A stretch of 64,000 bases of DNA from Symbiodinium natans (Eukaryota; Sar; Dinophyceae; Suessiales; Symbiodiniaceae). A model generated the notes under the pieces. It was not told the DNA's origin and searched no databases. It worked only from the letters and a program-made list of their open reading frames with translations. Location: the NCBI GenBank assembly GCA_905221605.1, contig CAJNDS010001380.1, forward strand, positions 393,501 through 457,500, in the 5' to 3' direction. The position numbers were made by a program, and so were the translations under genes. Positions 44,886-54,592 of the stretch are shown piece by piece; position 1 is the first letter of the stretch, and the number at the start of each line of letters is the position of its first letter.

Positions 44886-45150
44886 TTTTCTTCGTTCACA
44901 GCCAGCTAGGGCTGCAACTTCGCAACTCAGCGTTCGGAGCGTTTTTTATGGCATGTTGAGTTGAAACCCCAAGCCCTCGACCCAACCCCTCCAAGCTGTT
45001 AAAGCCAAAGCCTGGAGAAAGCTGTGCCATTCTTATGGATCACCCACACGAAAACCCTAATGACCAAAACCCCACACTCTAACCCAAAATCCCACACTCT
45101 AAGTCTCCACACCCTGACCTTACAACCCCCAAAACCTTACGAGCTCTCAG

Positions 45151-45231
45151 CAAAGGAGGATGGTCAGCGGGACAGCGCGAGCCCGCTGCCTACCGCCTTC
45201 GATGAGTTGCCTGGCCAACGTCTGCATGAGG
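45151..45231 (+). CDS. Exon island, propeller-gene region
   Basis: CTCTCAG acceptor; KEDGQRDSASPLPTAFDE then LPGQRLHE, G|GTCTAGG donor. Polar loop-like segment. Clear coding character. Confidence 0.55.
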
Positions 45232-45864
45232 GTCTAGGGGTGTAGGTAGGCCCTTAAGGGACATTTCATATTTTCCCGTATTGGGTTTAAGAGGATTACC
45301 ATATAAGAATATGTTTCAGAGGGTCTAGGGGTGTAGGGGTTTCGGCGTTTAGGGGTTTAGGGGTGCAGGGTCTATAGGGGTTTAAAGGGATTTAGGGGGG
45401 TTTAGGGTTTAGGGGTTAGAGGTTTTCTCCCCTCCCCCTAATATTAAATTCCCCCCCTACCCCCTATTTTAAAAACACCCATTATAGTTATATTATAGTA
45501 TACTAGGGTTTTTTAATACTAAGGGGTAGGGGGGGTTTAGGGGTTAGGGGTTTGGGGTTAGGGTTTAGGGTGTAGGGTTTAGAGTTTAGGGTTAAGGGAC
45601 CCCCAAGCCTGACTCTGCTTTTCAAGGCTCAGGTCTACAGGTTTTCGGTTCAGCCCGACGCCCGAGAAACCGTAAATCCTAAGCCTTAAACCCTAAACCC
45701 TACTGTAAAACCTAAAGCCCTAAACCTTAAAACCCCCAAAATCCCCAAAGCCCTAAAATCCCCAAAGCCCTGAATCCTAAGCCCTAAGCCCCAAAACCTT
45801 AAACGCCCCAAGCCCCCAAAGGGTGCAGCCTGTTCATCTCAGAATGGGCTGCTCTCCAAGCGTA

Positions 45865-46043
45865 GTTTCATGGGCCCTTAGTATGGTCCCGTACCTCTCC
45901 TAGAGGGTTCCGTTCCGAAGTATGGGCCCTTTGGTGGTCACAGGGTACATGAGGGGGATATAGGGGTCCCCTTTTAAGGGCCGGTTGTACAGGGCACATA
46001 AGGGGGAAAAAGGGGGTCCCCTTTTATGGGCCGCTTCTAAGGG
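45865..46043. mobile_element. Inverted-repeat element, GTTTCATGGGCCCTTAG family
   Basis: Ends GTTTCATGGGCCCTTAG and CTAAGGGATCATGAAAC are inverted; the middle contains two AAGGGGGAT...GGTCCCCTTTTA units. A GTA directly left (45862) provides a donor-like start right after a coding-like stretch GCSLFISEWAALQ (45818-45861). Confidence 0.65.
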
Positions 46044-46649
46044 ATCATGAAACTCGCCTAAGATGCTAAAGAGATAAGATCCAAGCCGGTTTAGGGTCAA
46101 GGGTTTAGAGGCTTAGGGTTTTGAGGTGTTGGGTTCATGGTAGAGGGTTTCGAGGCCTAGAGCTTTAGGGTTTGAGGTTTTAGGGTTTAGAGGCTTCGAT
46201 GTTTAGGGTTTTGGAGATTTTTGGGTTAGGATTTAGGGGTTTAGGATTTGATGCTTAGGGTTTGAGGGGCTTGGGATTTAGGGCTTTTGAGTTCGAGGGC
46301 TGGGGGTCAATTATAGTCTTCTTAAGGGAGGGGGGCTCAAGGGGGGTATGTAAACTAAGGTTCCCTTATACTCCCACTACTCCCAAAGGCTCCCTAAGCT
46401 TCCCTAAGGTTCCCCCCCCCTGGAACCCCCCTTCGCCTTAAGAACCCTGCAAGTTAAGGGCTTTGGATTTAGGGTCTAGGGCAGGTACTACTCCATAAGG
46501 ACATCAGGGTTCTTAGTAGGGGTTTAGGAACCCTTAACCCCAAACCTCATACCGGCATTTCGTAGCCTAAACCCTCAACCCTCAACCCTAAACCCTAAAC
46601 CCTAAACCCTAAACCCTAAACCCTAAACCCTAAACCCTCGCTCTCCTAG

Positions 46650-46742
46650 TGGTGCATGTCTACCAAGGCTGGAGTCCACAAGACTCACTGCCGTCAGCGG
46701 TGGCCGCGACCACATTGTAGCAGATGCTTGGCTCCTGCTTTG
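46650..46742 (+). CDS. RCC1-like exon
   Basis: CTCCTAG acceptor; CLPRLESTRLTAVSGGRD then HIVADAWLLLW, GTTTGGGG donor. LTAVSGGRDHIVA matches the RCC1 signature of a Gly-Gly turn followed by His and a hydrophobic strand. Confidence 0.6.
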
Positions 46743-46874
46743 GTTTGGGGGTTTGGGGTTTAGGGTTTAGGGTTTAGGGGTTGGGGTTTAGGGTTTAGGG
46801 TTTCGGGTTTAGGGTTTAGGGTTTGGGGTTTACGGTTTAGGGTTTAGGCTTACACAATTTTTTGGGTTTGTCAG

Positions 46875-46955
46875 GTTTCGGGTGGCACCTTCATCCGCGA
46901 GACTGAACATAAGGCTCCATACTGCCGTGGGAACATTGAAGGGGCCCGACTTCGC
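46875..46955 (+). CDS. Exon island in the propeller gene
   Basis: TTGTCAG acceptor. The phase-compatible frame reads RVAPSSARLNIRLHTAVG then LKGPDFATL; an alternative frame reads VSGGTFIRETEHKAPYC. The right edge is lost in a C-rich tract. Confidence 0.45.
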
Positions 46956-47091
46956 AACCCTCCCCCCCCCCCCACCCCCACCCCATAGCAATAATGGGGT
47001 TTAGGGTTCAGGGTTTAGGGTTTCTGGACTTATGGGTTTAGGGGCTTAGGGTTGAGGGCTTAGAATTTAGGGTTTAGGGTCTTCGTACCAG

Positions 47092-47131
47092 CTATTGTAT
47101 GGGCACATAGACTCCCATGCTCTGGGAGCAA
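47092..47131 (+). CDS. Micro-exon, 40 nt
   Basis: GTACCAG acceptor; LLYGHIDSHALGA, A|GTACATGG donor. The donor coincides with the start of an element (GTACATGGTCCCTTCATACGG). Confidence 0.5.
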
Positions 47132-47978
47132 GTACATGGTCCCTTCATACGGTCCTTGAAGTATGGTCGGTTTGGCAGGGCTCCCCTAGGGTTCAGGGTG
47201 TAGGGTTTAGGGTTTAGGGTTTAGGGTTTAGGGTTTAGGGTTTAGGGTTATTAAGGGGCCTTGAAACTAACCGACTCGCCTAAGAGAGACTTGGCCTCGC
47301 CATAGTGAGGATCCCATGGGCCCGGGGGATATTTTCTGTTTGCCCTTCATATTGGGTTTACGAGGTTCATGTGTAAGAATGTATTCAGATGGTTTTCAAG
47401 AGTCAACCTAGTTTAGTATTTGGGTTCGTTGTTCAAAACTATTTCTTCCCAAAACCATGAGTCAGGGGGGGGTGAAGGCATTAGGGTTTAGGGTTTTAGG
47501 CTTGATAGAGTTGCTGCCTAAGCCCGAAACCCTAAACGCTAAACCCTAATTCCTAAACCCTAAACGCTAAACCCTAAACCCTAAACCCTAAACCGTCTCT
47601 ATAAGGCTGGGCCTCTTTGAGGTGACTGACAGTCAGGCCAACGTCTAGGAGCAATCGTGACGGGTCTAGGGTTTAGGGTTCAGGGTTTAGGGTTTAGGGT
47701 TTAGGGTTAAGGTTTAGGGTTTAGGGTTAGGGCCGGGTTTCGGGTTCAGGGTCCGTGAGGCACTCGATATTATCACTGGGCTAGGGCCAAGGGCATCAGG
47801 GTTAGCATCCTGGGGTTCTAAGATTCATTTGGGGTTTTCCGACATTAGGGGTTTAGGGTTTAGGGTTTAGGGTTTGGGGTTTAGGGTTTAGGGTTTAGGG
47901 GTTTCCGAAACCCTAAACCCTAAACCCACGTCTCTAGGGGAGGCCAGGGTGTTGGAAACCTGACTCTTTTTCAAGCAG

Positions 47979-48066
47979 AGCGTGTCACTGACACGCTGCC
48001 AAGACGCAAGTTGAACACTCCACGGTTCCCCAATCCTTTCCCAAAGCATCAATGTGCCAATATAGG
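47979..48066 (+). CDS. Exon island in phase with the next
   Basis: CAAGCAG acceptor; RVTDTLPRRKLNTPRFPN then PFPKHQCANI, GG|GTTTAGGG. Ends in phase 2, which fits the single leading base of the 48178 exon. Confidence 0.5.
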
Positions 48067-48177
48067 GTTTAGGGTCTAGGGTTTAGGGTTTAGGGTTTAG
48101 GCCCAAGTATATAGCATATAGGTACATGGACCCTTAGGGTTTCAATCTTTGAAAGGCACCTACGCACCCGCAAACAG

Positions 48178-48222
48178 CGCTGACTCAATGCTCGATGCAG
48201 CTTTCCGATGCACGGGCTTGGG
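48178..48222 (+). CDS. Micro-exon, 45 nt
   Basis: AAACAG acceptor; ADSMLDAAFRCTGL, GG|GTTCAGGG. Joins in phase to the 47979 exon. Confidence 0.5.
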
Positions 48223-48256
48223 GTTCAGGGTTTCGGATTCAGGGTTTAGGGTTTAG

Positions 48257-48390
48257 GGATGAATGAAATGAAGAGCCCCCGTGATGACAAACTCGATGGA
48301 ACAACACGGCGTTTACATGCCCACCGTCACGTTGGCGGCTTGGACAGCGTTTTCTCAATTGGGCTGCAGTATGTGACAAGACCGCACTGA
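48257..48390 (+). CDS. Coding island with ATG, ends TGA
   Basis: MNEMKSPRDDKLDGTTRR then LHAHRHVGGLDSVFSIGL and QYVTRPH-stop. 43 codons after the ATG at 48259. The LDSVFSIG part is propeller-strand-like. The following 150 bases hold an AT-rich element remnant. Confidence 0.45.
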
Positions 48391-48758
48391 GTGTAGTTGT
48401 CTCATGTAGTTCCTTGTGAACGAACTGAACCTTACAGGGTGAATATACCAACTTATACTACTAATTATAATCCCCATTAAGATATATGAACCTGAAGCCC
48501 TTTTACGGTTTATTTGGTCCCCACTGTTGTCGCTAGCTACAAGCATTCTGCTAGGGAACTTGGTGCAGCGCCGGCTTTCTTCAAGCGCAGATATTCACGC
48601 GGAACCCAAACCCCTAAACTAAAACCCTTTGCCATTGCGCGGGTCTTGCAACCGCCAGCATGATGATTGCATATAGCCAGCGTTGGGGTTGAGGTTAGAG
48701 TTTAGTGTTTCTAGGTTTAGGGGTTTAGGTTTTTTTCCAGCACGTTGCCCTATAGCAG

Positions 48759-48860
48759 AAAGCCGAACTCTTTGTGTGTGACGCAGCAGCGGATGTGGTC
48801 TTATGGGGTGCTCTAGACGCCGGCAACATTCGGAAGATGCATATACATGTCCAGGAATAG
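48759..48860 (+). CDS. Exon island, 33 codons then TAG
   Basis: TATAGCAG acceptor; KAELFVCDAAADVVLWGA then LDAGNIRKMHIHVQE, TAG at 48858 followed by GTGTGTGAG. ADVVLWGALDAG is RCC1-like (strand, Trp-Gly, turn). The opposite-strand frame (48619-48903) is judged a shadow. Confidence 0.5.
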   Translation, partial: KAELFVCDAAADVVLWGALDAGNIRKMHIHVQE

Positions 48861-48883
48861 GTGTGTGAGTTGCTTTCAAGCTT

Positions 48884-49183
48884 GTGCTATACATGAAGCG
48901 CACAGCAAAACAACATCTACATCGCTGCTTTCTGATCTACCCAACAGCTCACATGGCTTACCTGGGACGGCTAAACAAGTCGGTGGGCATGTTTATATTT
49001 GTCATGAAGGCTAACCATGCAGATCATGTCCATCCGAAACGCACGTATGCTCCAAGTATGCGATTATGATTATGTGACGTGCGTGTGAAGTTTTCCGCAT
49101 CAAAACCATGTGTGCGACGGGCTGCCATCCCTGTTGCCGGAAAGAAACGAAGAGAGAGGGTCTTATTCTTGAAGACGCTCAGG
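48884..49183 (+). CDS. Heptamer-free coding block with one in-frame TGA
   Basis: RTAKQHLHRCFLIYPTAH, AYLGRLNKSVGMFIFVMK and HVHPKRTYAPSMRL lead to a TGA at 49067; the same frame continues KFSASKPCVRRAAIPVAG and ERVLFLKTL to AG|GTGACGG at 49183. A GTATGC at 49045 could splice out the stop. Unrecognised. Confidence 0.45.
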
Positions 49184-49261
49184 TGACGGATGCAGGCTCG
49201 CCCGGGACGGATTGAATTGAATCGTCAAAAGGCTCATTTGATCCCGAAGCTTGACATCCTA

Positions 49262-49498
49262 GAGGGGTTGGTCACAAGTCCGTCGTTACTCAGGAGATGT
49301 TGCAACAGTACGCCACGCCCACATTTGCACAAGCAGCTCTAACTCGGCAAAGGCGGCTTTACAATGGTCAGCAGTGGCGCTGCTTTGGCCCCGGAAATCT
49401 TGAACATCGTTTACTGGGACAGCTGGTTCCTGTCCGAGGAATGCGCGGCCTCGACTTTAGTACTTTCTTGAACACTTCGGCACTTCGGTACTACCCTT
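49262..49498 (+). CDS. Exon interrupted downstream by an introner-like element
   Basis: ATCCTAG acceptor; GVGHKSVVTQEMLQQYAT, QAALTRQRRLYNGQQWRC, GLDFSTFLNTSALRYYP. Phase fits the upstream exon ending at 49183 over a 79-nt intron. A rival frame (FTMVSSGAALAPEILNIV) is also open, so frame is not certain. Confidence 0.5.
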
Positions 49499-49621
49499 GT
49501 GCTTGACTAGGATGCCCAGTAGTGCCCTTATTCCCTTTTTTTTGGGGGGGTTAGGTTCCCTTATAAACCCCGTTAAGCAAGAAGGGTACCCTGTTTAATC
49601 CTGGGCTACTGAGCATCCTAG
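49499..49621 (+). mobile_element. CTAG-terminal element acting as a possible intron, TSD TTGA
   Basis: Element proper is 49507-49621: CTAGGATGCCCAGTAG ... CTACTGAGCATCCTAG. TTGA is duplicated at 49503-49506 and 49622-49625. GT at 49499 and the element's terminal TAG give a 123-nt GT-AG intron that keeps the chosen frame. Close copy at 60392-60501. Confidence 0.75.
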
Positions 49622-49726
49622 TTGAAGCATTCCACAGACCGTCTTTCCAAAATCCCATACCCGAAGACTGGAGTGCAGGGAGAGGCACAAGTTGCGGTTG
49701 CCGAGCTCAAATACCCAAAGAGCCCA
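49622..49726 (+). CDS. Exon between two introner-like elements
   Basis: Two bases, 34 codons and one base: EAFHRPSFQNPIPEDWSA then GTSCGCRAQIPKEP, before GTATCCC. Both boundaries match the neighbours in phase. Alternative frame KHSTDRLSKIPYPKTGVQ is also open. Confidence 0.45.
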
Positions 49727-49823
49727 GTATCCCTTTTTTTAAGGAATATTCCTGAAATCATATTAAGGATCCCTGTATAAATGAAGCAATATTCCCTATC
49801 TAAGGGATATTGGGCTCTTTGGG
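49714..49823. mobile_element. Inverted-repeat element with TA duplication
   Basis: CCCAAAGAGCCCAGTATCCC and GGGATATTGGGCTCTTTGGG are inverted; TA flanks both ends (49712-49713, 49824-49825), as in Tc1/mariner-type insertions. Used as intron 49727-49804 (GTATCC...CTAAG) in the model here. Confidence 0.75.
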
Positions 49824-49907
49824 TACCCCGCCACCCGGCCTGATGTGCCACGGTCTCCGGGGTGAAAGAACCAGCCCAATCGATCTGCGCACCCTTCTTC
49901 GCATAGG
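49805..49907 (+). CDS. Exon after the TA-duplication element
   Basis: Two bases complete the previous codon, then ILGSLGTPPPGLMCHGLR and RTSPIDLRTLLRI, GG|GTTTAGGG. The first six residues are encoded by the element's own right terminal repeat. Confidence 0.45.
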
Positions 49908-49999
49908 GTTTAGGGTTTAGGGCTTAGGGTTTAGGGTTCAGGGTATAAACCCAAAACGAACCTTACAGGTATCACAAGGTAAAGGTACAGGCCCCCCAG

Positions 50000-50070
50000 A
50001 ACTCCCGATGTCCACGCCGCGCTGGGAAGGCACCGCAATCTCCTGGGGCCGGAACAATGAGTTCGGTCAG
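50000..50070 (+). CDS. RCC1-like exon
   Basis: CCCCAG acceptor; LPMSTPRWEGTAISWGRN then NEFGQ and a GTTCCACG donor. AISWGRNNEFGQ is a textbook RCC1 repeat core. Confidence 0.7.
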
Positions 50071-50225
50071 GTTCCACGGGGTCACCGGTTGATAGGGTTT
50101 AGGGTTTAGGGTTTATGGTTTCGGGGTTGGGACCTAGGGAGTTTAGGTTTACATCAGGGTTTGGCGTCTTGCTGGGCTTCATCAGAGGTTTACGAAGCAT
50201 ACGAAGCTGCAAATCCCAAACCTTC

Positions 50226-50390
50226 AACTACTATCCTTCCTCTGTATGCTCTACGTACCTACCGGCGTGTAACCCCGCTCAAGGGGTATATAGTGCGGAA
50301 ATTACATATAACTACTATCCTCCCTCTATATGCTCTGCGTACCTACGGGCCAAGAACCCCGCTAAAAGGGTACATAGTCGGGGGGGACGA
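50226..50390 (+). repeat. Two direct repeats of about 82 bp, open in two frames
   Basis: AACTACTATCCTTCCTCTG... and AACTACTATCCTCCCTCTA... are about 80% identical, each with GCGTACCTACGGGC- and CCCCGCTaAAgGGGTA-type words. A frame through both reads TTILPLYALRTY twice. It may be a tandem insertion in an intron. Confidence 0.75.
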
Positions 50391-50563
50391 ACCCCATCAC
50401 TCGTGGCCAGAGCTCGGCGCTGGTTTGGCGTGGACTTCCGCCAGGTCCGTAAGGCGTTTGGGCCTAGGCTTTTGGTTTGAGTGTACTTGGGTTTAGGGTG
50501 TAGGGTTTAGGGTTTAGGGTTTAGGGTTTCGGGCCTAAGCCTTAAACCCCATTCCCATTTCAG

Positions 50564-50664
50564 CCTTCCAACCAAGACTCCTTCGAAAGGTCGGGCACGG
50601 CAAAGCTGGGGCCCTCGGCAGACAGCGCCCTGGCGCAGTGCCTCGGCCCACACCGGTGGAGGAT
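50564..50664 (+). CDS. Exon island in the propeller gene
   Basis: CATTTCAG acceptor. In phase with the 50070 donor it reads PSNQDSFERSGTAKLGPS then DSALAQCLGPHRW; another frame reads RQRPGAVPRPTPVEDVF, also RCC1-like. Donor GTTTTTGA. Confidence 0.5.
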
Positions 50665-51579
50665 GTTTTTGACTCAATCCACCCCTAAGCCCGAAACCCT
50701 AAACCCTAAACCCTAAATCCTAAACCCTAAACCTAAACCCTAAACCCTAAACCCTACTCCTAAACTCCAAGCCCCAAAACCCGGAAGCTAGAAACACAGC
50801 CAAAACCCTGAAGAAGCCCAAGACCCCAAGACCCGAGCTTAAAATTGGCAGCCGTAAACCCCATCAACCCCATAAACCCTAAAACCTGAACCCTAAACTT
50901 TTGATGGGGTTTGGGGCAATTGTAGGGCGTTTGGGGTGTTAGGCATTCCTGGGGTTCATCGTGCAAGAGGATGGGGGGTGCGGTGTAGTCATTTAGGCAG
51001 CCCCCCCACCTCCGAAAAACCTGTACTTACCCTGAACCCCATCAACGTTTAGGGTTTGGGGTTTAGGGTGTTTAGGGTTTAGGGTTTAGGGTTTAGGGTT
51101 TAGGGCAGTTTAGGGTTTAGAGATTCGGGTCCCTCCCTCTCGAGCCTGAAAGCCCACAGCACCTACTTCTTCCTCGGCCACAAGGTCAAAACCTGAAACA
51201 GGGCTTAGGGTTTCGGGTTTAGGGTTTAGGGTTTAGGGTTTAGGGTTTAGGGTGTTGAGGGTTTAGGGTTGTGGGGGGCCCATACAAACGGGCTGTGCGG
51301 GTTTAGGGCTTGAAGCTCAGGTGCCCACGATGTTTGCCCATGTGTTGCACCCTTTTCCCTAAGGGTCCATGTACCTAAAAATCCCGAACTTTACAGAGAG
51401 TTCTGAAGTCTGAGCCCTTGGGCTGTGTAGGGTAAGTAAGGGGGGTATAGAAGGGCCTCCCAACTAGGGGCCCCTACTGAGGGCCCTTGCAACTGCGATT
51501 CAGGGCTTGAGCCCTAAGCCCAAGACCCTGCACCCTACACCCTTGGGGTAGACTCCTGACAAACTCTGGGGCTCCCTAC

Positions 51580-51861
51580 GTGGAGCTACTTGTAACCCCA
51601 ATTCTAACTGCACCTAAACCCTAAACCCTAAACCCTAAACCCTAAACCCTAAACCCTAAACCCTAAATTACAAGCCCCCTAAGTCCTCTAAGTAGGCTAC
51701 AAGTAGACTTCTAGTCTAGGACCCGGAGTCGGCCCTTCTTTCCTTTTTTTTAGGGTTGGGATTCCATATACTCACCTTAAAGCCAAAACGGGCGCCCTTT
51801 GTATTCCTAGGTTGCTCCTGGGTCGAGTAGTTGGGGCTATAAGTACCCATGAACCTCCAAG
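51580..51861. mobile_element. GGAGGTTCATG introner containing a second element and an array
   Basis: Left CGTGGAGCTACTTG and right CATGAACCTCCAAG mark the outer element. Inside: a CCCTAAA array (51610-51670) and a CTAG element with duplicated TAGT (51712-51715, 51828-51831). GTGGAG at the left follows an open frame; right of it IKAIRALVLLRGLPGAPP (51862 onward) is open. Confidence 0.75.
51716..51827. mobile_element. CTAG-terminal element, TSD TAGT
   Basis: CTAGGACCCGGAGTCGGCCC ... TTGCTCCTGGGTCGAG, flanked by TAGT on both sides. Nested in the introner 51580-51861. Confidence 0.85.
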
Positions 51862-52308
51862 TAATAAAGGCAATCCGTGCCTTGGTACTGCTTAGAGGCC
51901 TGCCGGGCGCGCCCCCTGAAACCTACCTTCCACCCCTAAATAAACCCTAAACCCTAAACCCACAAAGGCTCCCTACAAAGACCCGCTGAGTTGGGCTTTT
52001 GGGCGTTTCGTGCCTTAGAAGATAAGCCTCAACCCTCGACCCCTGAGCCCTAAGCCCGAGAGGATCCACAATGCTTAGGGTGTAGGGTTTGGGGTTTGGG
52101 GTTTAGGGTTTAGGGTTTAGGGTTTCGAGTTTAGGGTTTAGGGTTCAGGGTTAGACTTCTGTTTCGGAGGTGCGCGGCCTTCCGCAGATTTACAGGCGCA
52201 TGGGCCCGGGCCAACACACTTGGTGTGACTGCTGTTTAGGGTTTAGGTAGGGCTTAGGGTTTAGGGTTGAGGGTTGAGGGTTTAGGGTTTAGGGTTCAGG
52301 GCCTTCAG

Positions 52309-52363
52309 AGGCCCCACACCCATGTTCAAGATCATGCTTGTTCAAGTCTCTAACAAGTTTGAC
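52309..52363 (+). CDS. Exon island with consensus donor
   Basis: CCTTCAG acceptor; GPTPMFKIMLVQVSNKFD, GTAAGC donor. One of the best donor sites in the window. Probably propeller gene by position. Confidence 0.6.
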
Positions 52364-52395
52364 GTAAGCCCTGAACCCATAACCCTAACAAAACA

Positions 52396-52419
52396 GGCAC
52401 ACAGCCTGGGGATGTGGAG
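52396..52419 (+). CDS. Possible 24-nt micro-exon
   Basis: AAACAG acceptor; AHSLGMWR before GGTTTGG. AHSLGMW looks like the Gly-x-x-His-Ser-Leu strand of RCC1. Very short, so tentative. Confidence 0.35.
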
Positions 52420-52511
52420 GGTTTGGACTTGGGTGAGGCTGATAGAGTTGAGGGTTTAGGGTTTAGGGTTTCATTAGGGTGTCCCTAAACCCTAAACCGT
52501 AAACCCTAAAG

Positions 52512-52666
52512 CCTCTTGCTTCAACCTCGAGACTTCTGAGACATGTAGCTCCTCTTGCTGGCTTGGTGAACGCATCACATTTGTCTTGATCCAAGCCTTC
52601 CAGGAGGCTCCAAAAACCCGACTTCTACAGCTCCAACCCACAAATGCCCTAAAACCGCCAATATAA
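52512..52666 (+). CDS. Exon island ending in TAA
   Basis: CTAAAG acceptor; SCFNLETSETCSSSCWLG, ERITFVLIQAFQEAPKTR, LLQLQPTNALKPPI, TAA at 52664. The opposite strand is open too, with weaker character. An element (GATGTAGTAGGAACCCC...) follows. Confidence 0.45.
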
Positions 52667-53159
52667 GCCTCCGTGATGTAGTAGGAACCCCTGAAAAGGT
52701 ACTGTATCATCGTGGAACTCCTCATATGATCATAGGAGCCCCTTCAAAAGGGACCATATCATGACAGGAACTCCTTACGCAGGACAATTTTGCAGCGAGG
52801 TGGCCGTTTGTGAGGCAGCGTAAAAGACGGCAGCCTTGCCACCGTAGGAATATCTTGGGTTCAGGGTTTAGGGTTCAGGGTTTAGGGTTTAGGGTTTAGG
52901 GTACAGGGTATTGTGACTGAAACATTTCGGGGGTTTGGGGTGTGGGGGGGTACCTTCTGGGTTCAGGGTTGCAACCCCAAACCCTCAACCCTACGCCCCT
53001 CAACCCTGGTTGTTCCCTCAGCCCGAAGCCCTAAACCCTAAACCCTAAACCCTAAACCCTGAACCCTGAACCCTGAACCCTACACTCCTCGACCCTGGAC
53101 CACCTGGACCCTAAACCCTAAACCCTGGACCGTACACCTCTCAACCCTGGACTGCCACC

Positions 53160-53270
53160 CCAAACCCTAAGCCCTAAACCCTAAGCCCTAAACCCTAAGC
53201 CCTAAACCCTAAGCCCTAAACCCTAAACCCTAAACCCTAAACCCTAAACCCTAAACCCTAAACCCTACCA
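53160..53270. repeat. CCCTAAGCCCTAAA then CCCTAAA array
   Basis: Alternating 14-mer CCCTAAGCCCTAAA changes to pure CCCTAAA and runs into the acceptor CCAG of the next exon. Confidence 0.93.
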
Positions 53271-53271
53271 G

Positions 53272-53360
53272 GGTTTTGGCCGTGGCTTGCGGGGAGTCCT
53301 CCTCCCTTGCGCTGCTCTCCAGCGGCGAGCTCTACGCCTGGGGCCACTTGGGACAGTTAT
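53272..53360 (+). CDS. RCC1-like exon
   Basis: CTACCAG acceptor; VLAVACGESSSLALLSSG then ELYAWGHLGQL, T|GTAGGGTTT donor. VACGESSSLAL...GELYAWGxxGQL is an unmistakable RCC1 repeat. Codon use is GC-rich in third positions compared with flanks. Confidence 0.85.
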
Positions 53361-53710
53361 GTAGGGTTTAGGGCTTAGGGTTCAGGATTTAGGGTTTAGG
53401 GTTTGGGGTTTGGGGTTTAGGGTTTGGGGTTTAGGGTTTAGGATTTGGGGTTTAGGGTTTAGGGTTTTGGATTTGGGGTTTAGGGTTTGGGGTTTGGGGT
53501 TTAGGATTTAGGGTTTAGGGCTTAGGGTTTAGCGTTTAGTTTGGGGTTTGGGGTTTAGGGTTTAGGGTTTATGGTTGAGGGTTTACGGCTTAGGTTTTAG
53601 GGTTTCGGTGGTCCAGGCTTGAGGGGTGCAGGGTCTATAGGCTTTGGGGTTACGGCTTGCAGTAGAACTCCCCAGCTACGCTTTGACTGGGCCCAGATTC
53701 CGCAAAGCTA

Positions 53711-53711
<1 letters not shown>

Positions 53712-53749
<38 letters not shown>
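53712..53749. repeat. G(38) homopolymer
   Basis: Longest pure G run in the window, followed by GGGAGATGGA repeats. Likely to vary between reads. Confidence 0.97.
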
Positions 53750-53750
<1 letters not shown>

Positions 53751-53874
53751 GGGAGATGGAGGGAGATGGAGGGAGGGAGGGGGGTCCGGTTTGGGGTTCA
53801 GGGATGAGGAAAAACAGGGCAACCTGCGCCAGACTAATCATCACCATACCCACCAGGAGGTAAACTGAAATCGT

Positions 53875-54262
53875 GTGTATATATATATATATACCCACCA
53901 TTTTAACTACTACTAATATCTATATCTATGTCTATTTCTATATCTATATCTATGTCTACATCTATATCTAGATCTATATCTATGTATCTATATATCTATG
54001 TCTATATTTCTATATCCATATATCTATGTCTCTACGTATCTATATATTTATATATCTATGTCTCTACGTATCTATATATTTATATGTCTATATATCTATA
54101 TATCTATATATCTATATATCTATATATCTAGAATATCTATATATCTATATATCTATGTATCTATATATCTATATATCTATACATTGATATCTATATCTAT
54201 ACCTATATTTATCTATCTATATATATATATATATATATGCATATATATATATATGTATATAT
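53875..54262. repeat. TATCTA/TATA microsatellite
   Basis: Hexamer CTATAT/CTATGT arrays with TATA ends. Ser/Ile/Tyr open frames are artefacts. Confidence 0.95.
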
Positions 54263-54482
54263 AGGCCTGGATTCTCTTCTTAGGGTCTAGGCTCCCTGAA
54301 CCCCCCCTCCCCCCCTTTAGACCAAAAAGGGGCGCCCTGTTTTTTTTTTCCTAGGTTGCTTTTAGGTCTAGTTGACTGATTTCTACCGGCACCTAAACCC
54401 TAAACCCTAGTCCCTAATCCCTAGACCCTAAACCTCAAACCCTAAACCATAAACCCTAAACCCTAAACCATAAACCCTAAAG

Positions 54483-54592
54483 GCGCCAACGACCTGGGTC
54501 AGCTGGGCCTCGGCGATACTGAGCCCCGGTCCGAGCCAGCGAAGATCGGCGGCGCGGTCGCGTTGCGCAACGGGGTCCCCCGAGTCTTGGGG
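54483..54592 (+). CDS. RCC1-like exon
   Basis: CCCTAAAG acceptor; ANDLGQLGLGDTEPRSEP then KIGGAVALRNGVPRVLG, GTTTAG donor. NDLGQLGLGDT is the RCC1 core. Two leading bases fit the phase of the 53360 donor. Confidence 0.85.

Noticed and set aside
48619-48903. 94-codon minus-strand frame
   Set aside because: Covers + strand exon 48759-48857, which has a CAG acceptor and an RCC1-like motif; the reverse frame is a shadow.
53928-54264. Ser/Ile/Tyr open frames
   Set aside because: Translations of TATCTA repeats.
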